Positions 47,756 to 55,900 of a stretch of DNA of 64,000 nucleotides are shown here, one piece after another; the first letter of the stretch is position 1; each line of letters opens with the position of its first letter. Where the stretch lies: the NCBI GenBank assembly GCA_017548125.1, contig JAFYNK010000086.1:1-64000 (forward strand). Reading direction: 5' to 3'. The notes beneath the pieces were generated by a model. It was not told the DNA's origin. It saw only the letters and a program-made list of their open reading frames with translations, and did not search any database. The stretch is from Bacteroidales bacterium (lineage in GTDB: Bacteria > Bacteroidota > Bacteroidia > Bacteroidales > F082). A program made the position numbers and the translations under genes.

Positions 47756-48115
47756 TTAGTTGTTGATATTTTCTCTAGTTGATTTGGTTATACTAGAGAG
47801 AAGTCTAATTAATTCCTTACATTCATTGTTAGACGAACAGAACTCGTTTTCATTTATGTAATTTGTATCTTTTAATAATTCAATCCAGTACAGAGTCTCA
47901 GATGCTTCTTTGTATGATATGTACATTTTGGATAAAAATTCTTTCTTTGTGATTGAGCATAATGCTTCATTGACATTGGCACCAATGCTAGTTCCTGCTC
48001 TTAAAATTTGTTTGGATATAACATATTCTCTTTTATTGTTTGCCAAATCTTTATATAGATTGATTATTCTTATTGCAAACAATTTACTCTTGTCTTTTAT
48101 GATATTTGATTTCAT
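47756..48115 (-). CDS. Four-helix-bundle protein (S23 / IVP family)
   Basis: A 119-residue helical protein with the family pattern: FAIRIINLYKDLANNKREYVISKQILRAGTSIGANVNEALCSITKKEFLSKMYISYKEASETLYWIELL. This is the four-helix-bundle family first found in intervening sequences of 23S rRNA genes, and often found elsewhere in Bacteroidota. The family assembles as pentamers; a function in nucleic-acid contact is suspected but not settled. Here no rRNA is near. The gene is flanked by TTAGGAA-type word arrays on both sides, which fits a passenger inserted in a repeat-rich gap. Confidence 0.85.
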   Translation of the reverse strand: MKSNIIKDKSKLFAIRIINLYKDLANNKREYVISKQILRAGTSIGANVNEALCSITKKEFLSKMYISYKEASETLYWIELLKDTNYINENEFCSSNNECKELIRLLSSITKSTRENINN

Positions 48116-48144
48116 AGTAAATTGATTTTTGGTTTCTATAATAT

Positions 48145-48178
48145 AATTCCTAATTCCTCATTCCTCATTCCTAATTTA
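48145..48178. repeat. Heptamer array ATTCCTA/ATTCCTC x4
   Basis: ATTCCTA, ATTCCTC, ATTCCTC, ATTCCTA in 7-bp register, ending in the stop codon of the leftward manganese transporter gene. In the sense of that gene the words read TTAGGAAT and TGAGGAA, and the first TAG is the stop. Confidence 0.8.
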
Positions 48179-49397
48179 AAATCAATCCCAAAATGATAGC
48201 AATCGCTATTTTTATCGCTTTCGAAACAAAAAACGCTTTTCTTGATTCTGCTAATAACGGCAATGCTCCGTGGCCGTCTTGTACGATGCAGTTGGCTAGG
48301 AATATTCCCAATGGAAGGTCGCCGTTAGCGAATAATATAAGGAATATTAAATGTGGTCCCGATTGTGGTATAAGACCGATTGCTATTGCTAACAATAAGA
48401 CTATGAATGGTTTTGAATCGATGAGGTTTTGGATGTTGACGAAGTTGTTTAATATTGTGAGGCATAAAATCACGCCGAATGTCCATAGAAATATCTTTGG
48501 TAGATGAACCTTGATGACATGCTGCCACATGTGCTCTTCAAGGAAATGTTCTTCTGCGACAATGTTGATTATCAATATAGCTACAAATAACACGATGAGA
48601 ATTATACGGATCCAGTCAGCTTCGCCGCCATGATCATGATTGTGACTATGGGATGTTGAACTCTGAACTTCTGCCTCGTGATGATGATGAGCGTCATGAC
48701 AATGATGATGGTCAGAATAATCTTGTTGCCTTGTTGTCTTGTAGTCTTGTTGACTTTCAAAAGAATGAACAACACTCTCTTCCGTCTGTCCTCCCATTAA
48801 TAAATTAAGGTGATGCGAACCGTCAATGACGCCGCTTAATACCAAAATCAAGACGCCTAAACTCATAGTGATGAGCAATGCTCTTACGAAACTGATGTTT
48901 TTTATGTTTGACTTGACGCTGTGATGATTGTGGTGGTGATGGTCGTGGCTGCATGATTCGTTCTCGTGAATAGGGAATGACATCTCTTTGTCTTTCAATC
49001 CGATGAATTTGTTTTTTATCGTAAGTTGTAGTATCACAGCGATAATAATGGCGACGACAATTAATATCAAGTTTATTGTCAATGCTTTTTCAGGGAATAA
49101 TGAAAACATGAAAAAAGCCTCGTCGCCTGTTGTGGTAATCAAGGCTGCTATCAATGCAGGGATGTTTACAACTCTGTGAACATAAAGAGAAACAACGGTG
49201 TATGTTCCCAGACATCCAGGAATTACACCCATTACGATAGCGAATAAAATCTGAATCCAAGGCGATTTCTGTAGCTTCTTAGACCATAAACCTCCTGTCC
49301 TTACATTGATAAATTCAATAACCATCATCATTCCTATAACTAAAGTCGTGATGATAAGAGTCTGTTGCAGAATGATATATAAAGTATGTAAATCCAT
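48171..49397 (-). CDS. Putative manganese / heavy-metal exporter (10-TM family)
   Basis: A 408-residue inner-membrane protein of the ten-TM heavy-metal exporter (ArsP_2-like, putative manganese transporter) family. N-terminal TMs (LYIILQQTLIITTLVIGMMMVIEFINV) are followed by VIPGCLGTYTVVSLYVHRVVNIPALIAALITTTGDEAFFMFSLFP, a family hallmark that recurs as IGLIPQSGPHLIFLILFANGDLP near the C-terminus. Two cytoplasmic His-rich loops (SCSHDHHHHNHH at about 145; a longer His/Asp/Glu stretch at about 225-255) are likely metal-binding. The second loop contains a segment (QQDYKTTRQQDY) encoded by an octamer array. Metal specificity is inferred from the family only. Confidence 0.8.
   Translation of the reverse strand: MDLHTLYIILQQTLIITTLVIGMMMVIEFINVRTGGLWSKKLQKSPWIQILFAIVMGVIPGCLGTYTVVSLYVHRVVNIPALIAALITTTGDEAFFMFSLFPEKALTINLILIVVAIIIAVILQLTIKNKFIGLKDKEMSFPIHENESCSHDHHHHNHHSVKSNIKNISFVRALLITMSLGVLILVLSGVIDGSHHLNLLMGGQTEESVVHSFESQQDYKTTRQQDYSDHHHCHDAHHHHEAEVQSSTSHSHNHDHGGEADWIRIILIVLFVAILIINIVAEEHFLEEHMWQHVIKVHLPKIFLWTFGVILCLTILNNFVNIQNLIDSKPFIVLLLAIAIGLIPQSGPHLIFLILFANGDLPLGIFLANCIVQDGHGALPLLAESRKAFFVSKAIKIAIAIILGLILN
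48722..48761. repeat. Octamer array CTTGTTGT x4 inside the manganese exporter gene
   Basis: CTTGTTGC, CTTGTTGT, CTTGTAGT, CTTGTTGA, CTTTCAAA in 8-bp register within the coding sequence. The gene reads the complementary strand, which is free of stop codons. Confidence 0.85.
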
Positions 49398-49497
49398 TTT
49401 TTTAAATGATTTTTTATTTTACAAAAATGCAATTTTTTTAGTAATTAAGGTTAATAATTTTTCTTAAAAATAATTAACTCCAAACATCTCAAACTTA

Positions 49498-49513
49498 TAG
49501 TCTTGTAGTCTCA
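49498..49513. repeat. Two CTTGTAGT-type octamers
   Basis: CTTATAGT and CTTGTAGT before the porin gene, a short member of the octamer family. Confidence 0.55.
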
Positions 49514-49603
49514 AAAACTCCTAATTGATAAGTTAATCTTTTGTTAAAATTAAACAATCGTTAAATGAGTATTGTTTTTTGGTAAATCGTAAAAAACAAC
49601 ATT

Positions 49604-50911
49604 ATGAAAAAGTTTACATTATTCAAAAAAATCTTCGTAATGACCTTACTCATGGGATTACTTGGAGATTACGCTTACGCACAATTTTCGTTAAGCGGAG
49701 AAGTCAGACCACGTATGGAATATCTTCATGGATATTCGACTTTGACTGACAAAAATTCTGATCCTGCTGGATTCGCATCACAAAGAACAAGAGTCAATTT
49801 CAATTATTCTCACGAAAGAGTAAAAATGGGAATCTCAATGCAAGATGTTTTTATTTGGGGTAGTCAGCCTCAATTATTTACAACATCAAATAATGTCAGC
49901 GTTCATCAAGCATGGGGACAATATTTCCTTTCACCATCACTCTCATTGAAATTGGGTCGTCAAGAACTTGTCTATGACGATGAAAGAATCTTCGGCAGCT
50001 CAAACTGGGAACAACAAGGTAGAAGCCATGACGTTGCTTTGTTGAAATACGAAGGCTTGTTGAAAATCGATATCGGTGCCGCTTTCAATCAAGATGATAA
50101 GCATCTCAGTGGAACTTATTATAAGTTGAATAATTACAAAATGATGCAGTTTATCTGGTTGAATACTGACATTGTTGATAATCTCAATCTCAGCCTTTTG
50201 TTCTTGAATAATGGTTATCAATATGACTATAAAGTAGTAGAAAATGGCGTTCATCATGACAAGTATAAGGACGTCTTCAACCAAACTATTGGCGGTAGAA
50301 TCGTCTTTGCTCCAGCTGATTTGAGCATCCACGCATCTGGTTACTATACAATGGGCAAGGACCAAAAAGATAGAGAATTGTCTGCTTATTATATTGGATT
50401 AGGTGCTGACTATCAAATGGCTGACGATTGGAATGTCGGTGCTGGTTGGGAACATCTTTCAGGTACAGACCAAAAAGATATGATTGAAAATCCTGACGGT
50501 TACAAAAATAAATCCTTTAATCCCTTTTACGGAACTTCTCATAAGTTTAATGGCTTTATGGATTATTTTAATACTAATGGTAACTGGTATAATTCTGTGG
50601 GTCTTAACGACTTATTCGCCTCAGTGCAATACTCAGGAAGAAATTTTGAAGTCAATCTTACAGGACACGCATTTTTAACAGCCGCTGATGTTGTGAAAGA
50701 CGGTAATGTTAATGAAAAAATGGAATCTTATCTTGGCACTGAATTGGACTTGACAATGTCTTATAAACTCTCAAGAACATCAAATGTTGTTATGGGTTAT
50801 AGTCAAATGATTGGTTCTGAAACACTTCAAGCACTTAAAGGCGGCGATAAAAAGGCTTGCAACAACTGGGCATATCTTATGTTTACCTTTAAACCTGTTT
50901 TCTTGAAATAA
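49604..50911 (+). CDS. Alginate-export-family outer-membrane porin
   Basis: A 435-residue barrel protein: signal peptide (1-26, ending AYAQ), then FSLSGEVRPRMEYLHGY, SQRTRVNFNYSHERVKMGISMQDVFIWG, SLKLGRQELVYDDERIFGSSNWEQQGRSHDVALLKY and many amphipathic strands ending FTFKPVFLK. The GRQE..YDD.R..G...W.Q.GRSHD motif is typical of the alginate_exp / OprD-like family of Bacteroidetes and Proteobacteria. It may form a channel for anionic sugars or other small solutes; no polysaccharide genes are near. A terminator follows. Confidence 0.75.
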   Translation: MKKFTLFKKIFVMTLLMGLLGDYAYAQFSLSGEVRPRMEYLHGYSTLTDKNSDPAGFASQRTRVNFNYSHERVKMGISMQDVFIWGSQPQLFTTSNNVSVHQAWGQYFLSPSLSLKLGRQELVYDDERIFGSSNWEQQGRSHDVALLKYEGLLKIDIGAAFNQDDKHLSGTYYKLNNYKMMQFIWLNTDIVDNLNLSLLFLNNGYQYDYKVVENGVHHDKYKDVFNQTIGGRIVFAPADLSIHASGYYTMGKDQKDRELSAYYIGLGADYQMADDWNVGAGWEHLSGTDQKDMIENPDGYKNKSFNPFYGTSHKFNGFMDYFNTNGNWYNSVGLNDLFASVQYSGRNFEVNLTGHAFLTAADVVKDGNVNEKMESYLGTELDLTMSYKLSRTSNVVMGYSQMIGSETLQALKGGDKKACNNWAYLMFTFKPVFLK

Positions 50912-50939
50912 AATTATAAATAGCTGTTATTTTACTGAG

Positions 50940-50970
50940 GTAGAGAGATTTTTGTCTCTCTACTTTTTTT
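50940..50970 (+). terminator. Intrinsic terminator of the porin gene
   Basis: A 9-bp perfect stem GTAGAGAGA/TCTCTCTAC with a 6-nt loop and T-tract. The T-tract runs into the -7 element of rimM. Confidence 0.85.
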
Positions 50971-50977
50971 ATATTTG
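50970..50977 (+). promoter_or_regulatory. -7 element of rimM
   Basis: TATATTTG, 16 bp before the ATG at 50994. Confidence 0.7.
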
Positions 50978-50993
50978 CAAAAAAAATAAATCG

Positions 50994-51521
50994 ATGACTA
51001 AGGATAAATGTTTTTATGTTGGTAAAATCGTTAAGACACATGGCCTTAAAGGCGAGGTGACTTTGCGTATAGATAATGAACAATTTGATGATATAGAAGA
51101 ACTTAACTACTTCTTGCTTGATGTGAATGATAAACTTATACCTTTTTTTATTGAAGATATTGCCTATCATTCAAATAAAGCATTCGTTCTTTTTCAGGAC
51201 CTGAAAACTTTAGAAGCAGCAAGTCAGCTTGTTGGTAATAACGTTTATCTTCCTTTAGAACTTCTTCCTGAAAAAACAGGTAATGACTTCTATTCTCATG
51301 AAGTGGTTGGTTATCTTGTTGTTGATGAGATTAAAGGCGTATTGGGAAATGTTAATGAAATCATTGAATATCCAACACAATCTTTGATACAAATCATTAA
51401 AGACGGAAAGGAAGTTTTGATTCCAATTCACGATGATATTATAAAGGATGTGAATAGAGAAGAAAAGAAGATTTGTATTAAAGCTCCAAACGGCTTGATT
51501 GATATGTATTTAGAAAAATGA
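50994..51521 (+). CDS. rimM: Ribosome maturation factor RimM
   Basis: A 175-residue 16S rRNA processing factor that helps assemble the 30S head by binding S19. N-terminal RimM domain (CFYVGKIVKTHGLKGEVTLRI) and C-terminal PRC-barrel (YSHEVVGYLVVDEIKGVLGNVNEIIEYPTQSLIQI; EVLIPIHDDIIKDVNREEKKICIKAPNGLIDMYLEK). The frame is open upstream to 50952, but the start is placed at 50994 because the -7 element lies at 50970-50977. trmN6 follows after 3 bp, so the two rRNA/tRNA functions form an operon. Confidence 0.93.
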   Translation: MTKDKCFYVGKIVKTHGLKGEVTLRIDNEQFDDIEELNYFLLDVNDKLIPFFIEDIAYHSNKAFVLFQDLKTLEAASQLVGNNVYLPLELLPEKTGNDFYSHEVVGYLVVDEIKGVLGNVNEIIEYPTQSLIQIIKDGKEVLIPIHDDIIKDVNREEKKICIKAPNGLIDMYLEK

Positions 51522-51524
51522 TAT

Positions 51525-52238
51525 ATGGATTGTCGTCCTTTTTTCTTTAAAAAATTCGGAATGTTTCATCATCGTTCTACGATGCGAGTTGGAACGGATG
51601 CCGTTTTGTTTGCTCAGTGGGTTGAGGTTTTGTCGTCTGACAAAGCTCTTGATATTGGCACGGGAAGCGGTGTGATTCCTTTGATTTTAGCGCAAAAAGG
51701 TGTCGGCTCTGTTGATGCCGTTGAATTGGATTCAGATTCTTACGAGGAAGCTTCGTTGAATTTTAACATTTCTGTTTATTCAGATAAACTCTCTGTCGTT
51801 CAAAATGATGTGAGAAGCTATGCTGACAATGTTGGTGAAAAATATGATTTGATAGTCTCAAATCCACCTTATTATGCGAGCGACGTCAAACCTATTAAAG
51901 AGAAAAAAGTGATGGCGCGTCACGTTTCAACATTAAGCTTCAGGGATTTGCTGGTTTCGGCGAAAAAAATGATGAAGGAAAACGCTCGTCTTGCTTTGGT
52001 GCTTCCTTTTTATGAGTCGAGATTGTTTATTAAAGAAGCTGAAAGTCAGGGATTTTATCTTCAAAAAGAGTTTCTTATCTCTCCAATAGATGGAAAAGAA
52101 CCGAATAGAGTGAATATGCAGTTTGTGTTAAATGAGGTGGAAGCTGTTGACAGTAAATTGTTTACAATAAGAAACAAGGATTATTCATATACAGAGGAGT
52201 ATAAGGAGTTTTTGAAAGATTATTATCTGGATTTTTAA
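51525..52238 (+). CDS. trmN6: tRNA1(Val) adenine-37 N6-methyltransferase
   Basis: A 237-residue SAM-dependent methyltransferase (YfiC/TrmN6 group). N-terminal FFFKKFGMFHHRSTMRVGTDAVLFAQWV, SAM motif I LDIGTGSGVIPLILAQ, motif with VDAVELD, and the N6-adenine catalytic NPPY in LIVSNPPYYASD. It modifies A37 of tRNA1(Val). It sits 3 bp after rimM and is probably co-transcribed with it. Confidence 0.9.
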   Translation: MDCRPFFFKKFGMFHHRSTMRVGTDAVLFAQWVEVLSSDKALDIGTGSGVIPLILAQKGVGSVDAVELDSDSYEEASLNFNISVYSDKLSVVQNDVRSYADNVGEKYDLIVSNPPYYASDVKPIKEKKVMARHVSTLSFRDLLVSAKKMMKENARLALVLPFYESRLFIKEAESQGFYLQKEFLISPIDGKEPNRVNMQFVLNEVEAVDSKLFTIRNKDYSYTEEYKEFLKDYYLDF

Positions 52239-52280
52239 AAATTTATAGAATAATTTTACGTTTATTGTAGGTTATTTTCG

Positions 52281-52288
52281 TAGTTTTG
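52281..52288 (+). promoter_or_regulatory. -7 element of the lipocalin-like gene
   Basis: TAGTTTTG, 18 bp before the ATG at 52307; it sets the start there. Confidence 0.65.
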
Positions 52289-52306
52289 CAAAAGGATTTT
52301 AAAAAT

Positions 52307-52642
52307 ATGAAAAAGATATTAGGTTTTACGTTTGTATTGATGACATTAGGTTTTATGTCATGTTCACCATCACCTGTAGGAAGATGGATTGAACCAACAG
52401 GAGGTACTGAAGAACAAGGCTTTGTCCTTAATCAAGATGGATCGGCTACATCCATAAATATGGGTTTTTTGGAATTGATTAAATGGGAGAAAAAAGGCGA
52501 TTTGTTAATTCTTAATGGTAGAAATTTGGGCTCAGTCAAAAGAGAGTTCGTTGATACCATGAAAATCGAAAAACTTACAAAAACAGAATTGACGCTTTCT
52601 CATGCCGGTTATCCTGTGACATATTTAAAAGACTGTAAATAA
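52307..52642 (+). CDS. Small lipocalin-like lipoprotein
   Basis: A 111-residue lipoprotein with a signal peptide and lipobox GFMSC (Cys19). The mature part VGRWIEPTGGTEEQGFVLNQDGSATSINMG...LIKWEKKGDLLILNGRN is the typical half-barrel of small Bacteroidetes lipocalin-like proteins: GRW start, GFxLxxDGxA, W...GDxLxL. The ligand is unknown. The start is placed at 52307 by promoter position and signal peptide. A bidirectional terminator separates it from the convergent gene. Confidence 0.7.
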   Translation: MKKILGFTFVLMTLGFMSCSPSPVGRWIEPTGGTEEQGFVLNQDGSATSINMGFLELIKWEKKGDLLILNGRNLGSVKREFVDTMKIEKLTKTELTLSHAGYPVTYLKDCK

Positions 52643-52652
52643 TGTTTTAAAC

Positions 52653-52682
52653 AAAAAGCCGACTTTATGAGCCGGCTTTTTG
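52653..52682. terminator. Bidirectional intrinsic terminator
   Basis: A stem AAAAAGCCG/CGGCTTTTT between convergent genes. Confidence 0.85.
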
Positions 52683-52683
52683 T

Positions 52684-53133
52684 TTATCTCACTTGTTGTG
52701 TCTGACACAATTTCAAGCTTTTTTCTTCTGATTGTTTTCTGATTGCTCTGACGTCATCCCTTTTTTCAACTTCGATTATGTTTGTTGTGCTGTTTGATTT
52801 CTGCAGCTGTTTTATTCTCGTATCGAATCTTGCGCATGCTCTGATGAGTTCGTCGCAGCTGTTGGCGTTCTTTACTCCTTGTTCAAATTCTTTGATGCAT
52901 TCTTCAAGAGACATCGTTTTAGGCTTTATGTTTTCTTTTCCGAAATTATAAACCTGTTTTCCGTCAATAATAGTGTCAGGTCTTTTTGTGACAGTCACTT
53001 TTTTAGAAGGAGCGCTGATTTCTTTGTTCTCAGAAGCTCTTTTTAATGTCGTATTATTTGAATTTTGTTTGCTTTCACAAGAAAAACATAAAATTCCTAA
53101 ACATAAACTTAATGTATATACTATTCTTTTCAT
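52684..53133 (-). CDS. Small lipoprotein of unknown function
   Basis: A 149-residue lipoprotein: signal peptide with lipobox CFSC (Cys19). There is a low-complexity Ser/Asn/Lys linker to about residue 75, then a helical C-terminal domain (MSLEECIKEFEQGVKNANSCDELIRACARFDTRIKQLQ) with three Cys that could form disulfides. No family is recognised. It has its own promoter (minus strand) and shares a terminator with the convergent lipocalin-like gene. Confidence 0.6.
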   Translation of the reverse strand: MKRIVYTLSLCLGILCFSCESKQNSNNTTLKRASENKEISAPSKKVTVTKRPDTIIDGKQVYNFGKENIKPKTMSLEECIKEFEQGVKNANSCDELIRACARFDTRIKQLQKSNSTTNIIEVEKRDDVRAIRKQSEEKSLKLCQTQQVR

Positions 53134-53152
53134 TTGTTTAACTATTATTTTG

Positions 53153-53160
53153 CAAAAATA
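53153..53160 (-). promoter_or_regulatory. -7 element of the small lipoprotein gene
   Basis: TATTTTTG on the minus strand, 19 bp before the ATG. Confidence 0.65.
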
Positions 53161-53183
53161 TGATTTTTATCGAAAAAAATAAT

Positions 53184-53191
53184 TAAATTTG
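53184..53191 (+). promoter_or_regulatory. -7 element of carbamate kinase
   Basis: TAAATTTG, 41 bp before the ATG. Confidence 0.65.
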
Positions 53192-53232
53192 CGTTCTTTT
53201 TTTAATAAGTAGAACGAAATTATAAAATTAAA

Positions 53233-54174
53233 ATGAGTAAATTAGTAGTTGTAGCTCTCGGCGGAAATGCTTTGTTGAGAAGCAACCAAAAAGGTACATA
53301 CCAAGAACAAATTGCAAATGTTACAGAAACATGTCAGGCATTGACAGATTTCCTTAAAAGAGGACATCGTTTAATCATAGGTCACGGCAACGGCCCACAA
53401 GTTGGAAACGTTATGTTGCAACATGAAGCAGGTTTAAAAAACTTCGATTTGCCTTCAATGCCAATGGATTACTGCGTTTCTGAAACACAAGGTTCTATAG
53501 GTTATCTTATCGAATTAGGATTTAAGAAAGTTTTGGCACAAGAAAATATTAACAGAAATGTTGTTACTTTAGTGACACAAGTCGTTGTTGATAAAGACGA
53601 TCCAATGTTCCAAAATCCAACTAAACCTGTAGGTCCATATTATTCAAAGGAAGAAGCTGACGCTTATTCAGCTCAAACTGGCGCTATCTTCCACGAAGAC
53701 CCAAGAGGCCGCGGATGGAGAAAAGTTGTTGCATCTCCACAACCTGTTAAAATAAACAATATTGAAGTGGTTAAGACTTTGACTGACGCTGGTCATATAG
53801 TCGTTACTGTTGGTGGCGGCGGTATCCCTGTAGTTGAAAAAGATGGCTGCGTTGCTGGCGTTGAAGCTGTTATCGATAAGGATCTCGCTTCATCATTGGC
53901 TGCTATCCAAGCAAACGCTGACGAATTCTATATCTTGACAGACGTCCCTCAAGCTTACATCAACTTCAAGAAAGAAAACCAAGCAGCTCTCGGTAGAATT
54001 TCTCTTTCAGAAGCTAAGAAACATCTTGCTGACGGTCAGTTTACAGAAGGTAGCATGGCTCCAAAAATGCGTGCTGCTATCAAATTCGTTGAAGCAACTG
54101 GTAAAGAAGCTGTTATCACTGACTCAACAACATTATCAGATGAAAACGGCGGAACAAGAATTTATGCTGAATAA
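53233..54174 (+). CDS. arcC: Carbamate kinase
   Basis: A 313-residue cytoplasmic kinase of the amino-acid kinase fold. It makes ATP from carbamoyl phosphate and ADP at the end of arginine or purine fermentation. Signatures: VVVALGGNALL, IIGHGNGPQVGN, SQGSIGY-type ETQGSIGYLIEL, VGPYYSKEEA, EDPRGRGWRKVVASP, VVTVGGGGIPVVE, DKDLASSLAA, and GSMAPKMRAAIKFVEATGKEAVI. Length is normal. No arginine deiminase or ornithine transcarbamoylase gene is adjacent. Confidence 0.95.
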   Translation: MSKLVVVALGGNALLRSNQKGTYQEQIANVTETCQALTDFLKRGHRLIIGHGNGPQVGNVMLQHEAGLKNFDLPSMPMDYCVSETQGSIGYLIELGFKKVLAQENINRNVVTLVTQVVVDKDDPMFQNPTKPVGPYYSKEEADAYSAQTGAIFHEDPRGRGWRKVVASPQPVKINNIEVVKTLTDAGHIVVTVGGGGIPVVEKDGCVAGVEAVIDKDLASSLAAIQANADEFYILTDVPQAYINFKKENQAALGRISLSEAKKHLADGQFTEGSMAPKMRAAIKFVEATGKEAVITDSTTLSDENGGTRIYAE

Positions 54175-54191
54175 TAATTGAATTGATAAAT

Positions 54192-54230
54192 AAAAAAATA
54201 AGCTGCAATTTTTTGCAGCTTATTTTTTTA
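54192..54230. terminator. Bidirectional terminator between arcC and dnaB
   Basis: A perfect 17-bp stem (54192-54208 with 54213-54229; core ATAAGCTGCAA/TTGCAGCTTAT), a 4-nt loop and T-tracts on both sides. The arm overlaps the stop codon of dnaB. Confidence 0.9.
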
Positions 54231-55817
54231 TGCTCCGGCAAAATCGTCGTTGATTTTAGACTGAACGACTCTCGTTTGGAATTGGTCGAAGCCGTTGTTA
54301 GGCGCAAAATTACTGTTAGGAGTGAAGTTGCCGCTTGGTGCAAAGCTGTTGTTAGGAGCAAAGTTGTTGTTAGGAGCAAAACTGTTGTTCTGTTCGCTGT
54401 TAAATTCAACAATGTCTTCAAAACGAGCATATTGACCAACGAATTTAAGTGTGACATCAGCAAGCTTGCCGTTACGGTGTTTTGCGATGCTGATGATAGA
54501 TTTGCCTTTTGTTGATTCGCCGTCTTCTTCTGTAAGTCCGTAATATTCTGGACGATAAATGAAGATAACCATATCGGCGTCTTGTTCGATAGCACCAGAT
54601 TCACGCAAGTCGGAAAGAATAGGTTTCTTTGAGCCTGGACGTGATTCAACGCTACGGCTTAACTGAGAGAGAGCCAGAACAGGAACGTTCAATTCTTTTG
54701 CAAGACTCTTCAATGAACGGCTGATATTACTGATTTCTTGTTCACGGGTTCCGTTCTTGTCGCCTTTTGCTGTCATCAGTTGAAGATAATCAATGAAAAT
54801 CATCTGAATATCATGCTGTTGTTTCAGACGGCGACATTTTGCTCTTAAATCGAAAATTGATAATTGAGCGGTGTCGTCGATGAAAATCTTAGCGTTGACG
54901 AGAGGGGAGACCATCGTGTTAAGTTGCTGCCATTCGTATTCTTCCAAATTACCGGTTCTTAGCTTGTCGGCTGTTAATGATGTTTCTGTGGAAATAAGAC
55001 GTGTAACCAACTGAACTGATGACATTTCCAATGAGAAGAAGGCGATAGGCTTGTTGAAATCTACAGCTGCGTTACGAGCCAAGTTCAAGGCGAAAGCTGT
55101 CTTACCCATACTTGGACGAGCTGCCAAGATGATAAGGTCGGATTTTTGCCAGCCTTGAGTGATTCTGTCTAACTCTGTGTATCCTGATGGAACGCCGCGG
55201 AGACTTGCACTGTCGTTGCGTGCGTTTTCAATATCTGCGATAGCCATGCTGACCAAGTCGGGCATCTGGTCGTGGCTTCTCTTCAAATTGTTCTCGCTGA
55301 TCTGGAATAATTTGTTTTCTGCCTTGTCGAGTAAGTCAAAAATGTCTGTAGTGTCTTCGTAGGCATCTTTGATTATCTCAGTAGAAATCACAATTAATTG
55401 ACGCTGAATGTATTTCTGTAAAATAATACGTGCGTGATATTCGATATTAGCCGAACTTACAACGCGATTCGTTAATTGTGATATATAATATGGTCCGCCA
55501 ACGACTTCCAAGTTGCCTGAACTTTTTAGTTGATTGGTGACGGTAAGGATGTCAATAGGTTCTGACTTGCCAAATAAATCTTTTATAGCAGTGAAAATCA
55601 ACTGATGCGCTTCTTTGTAGAATACATCTGGGGTCAATAAGTCGATGACTGAGTTAACTGCGTTTTTTTCTAGCATCATTGCGCCGAGAACCACTTCTTC
55701 CAAATCGACGGCTTGAGGTGGGACGCGGCCTTGATTGGCTAAAATTTCACTAGGAACGCTGGCAGCTCTTGTCCTGCTGAATCCTGCTTTTTTATAATTT
55801 GTATTATCGTTATTCAT
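54228..55817 (-). CDS. dnaB: Replicative DNA helicase DnaB
   Basis: A 529-residue hexameric 5'-3' replicative helicase. N-terminal primase-interacting domain 25-130 (PQAVDLEEVVLGAMMLEKNAV), linker helix, then the RecA-like domain from about 190: GYTELDRITQGWQKSDLIILAARPSMGKTAFALNLA (Walker A), FFSLEMSSVQLVTRL, IFIDYLQLM (Walker B), LSQLSRSVE, DLRESGAIEQDADMV, and FVGQYARFEDI. No intein is present. After the core a 35-residue tail of six-residue repeats (NNSFAP, NNNFAP, NNSFAP, SGNFTP, NSNFAP, NNGFDQ) is unusual and low in complexity. Monocistronic. Confidence 0.95.
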   Translation of the reverse strand: MNNDNTNYKKAGFSRTRAASVPSEILANQGRVPPQAVDLEEVVLGAMMLEKNAVNSVIDLLTPDVFYKEAHQLIFTAIKDLFGKSEPIDILTVTNQLKSSGNLEVVGGPYYISQLTNRVVSSANIEYHARIILQKYIQRQLIVISTEIIKDAYEDTTDIFDLLDKAENKLFQISENNLKRSHDQMPDLVSMAIADIENARNDSASLRGVPSGYTELDRITQGWQKSDLIILAARPSMGKTAFALNLARNAAVDFNKPIAFFSLEMSSVQLVTRLISTETSLTADKLRTGNLEEYEWQQLNTMVSPLVNAKIFIDDTAQLSIFDLRAKCRRLKQQHDIQMIFIDYLQLMTAKGDKNGTREQEISNISRSLKSLAKELNVPVLALSQLSRSVESRPGSKKPILSDLRESGAIEQDADMVIFIYRPEYYGLTEEDGESTKGKSIISIAKHRNGKLADVTLKFVGQYARFEDIVEFNSEQNNSFAPNNNFAPNNSFAPSGNFTPNSNFAPNNGFDQFQTRVVQSKINDDFAGA

Positions 55818-55832
55818 GCTTCAAATTTACAA

Positions 55833-55840
55833 CAAAATTA
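55833..55840 (-). promoter_or_regulatory. -7 element of dnaB
   Basis: TAATTTTG on the minus strand, 15 bp before the ATG. A second TAAATTTG at 55829-55822 is too close to the start. Confidence 0.6.
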
Positions 55841-55900
55841 CTATTGTTGAATAGATGTTGATAACTTTTGTTTCCTTTTTAAGTTGTTGAAAATCAATGT

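Noticed and set aside
54116-54649. Minus-strand frame over the arcC-dnaB junction
   Set aside because: It lies in another frame of the dnaB 3' end and the terminator; its repeats mirror the Asn/Phe/Pro tail.
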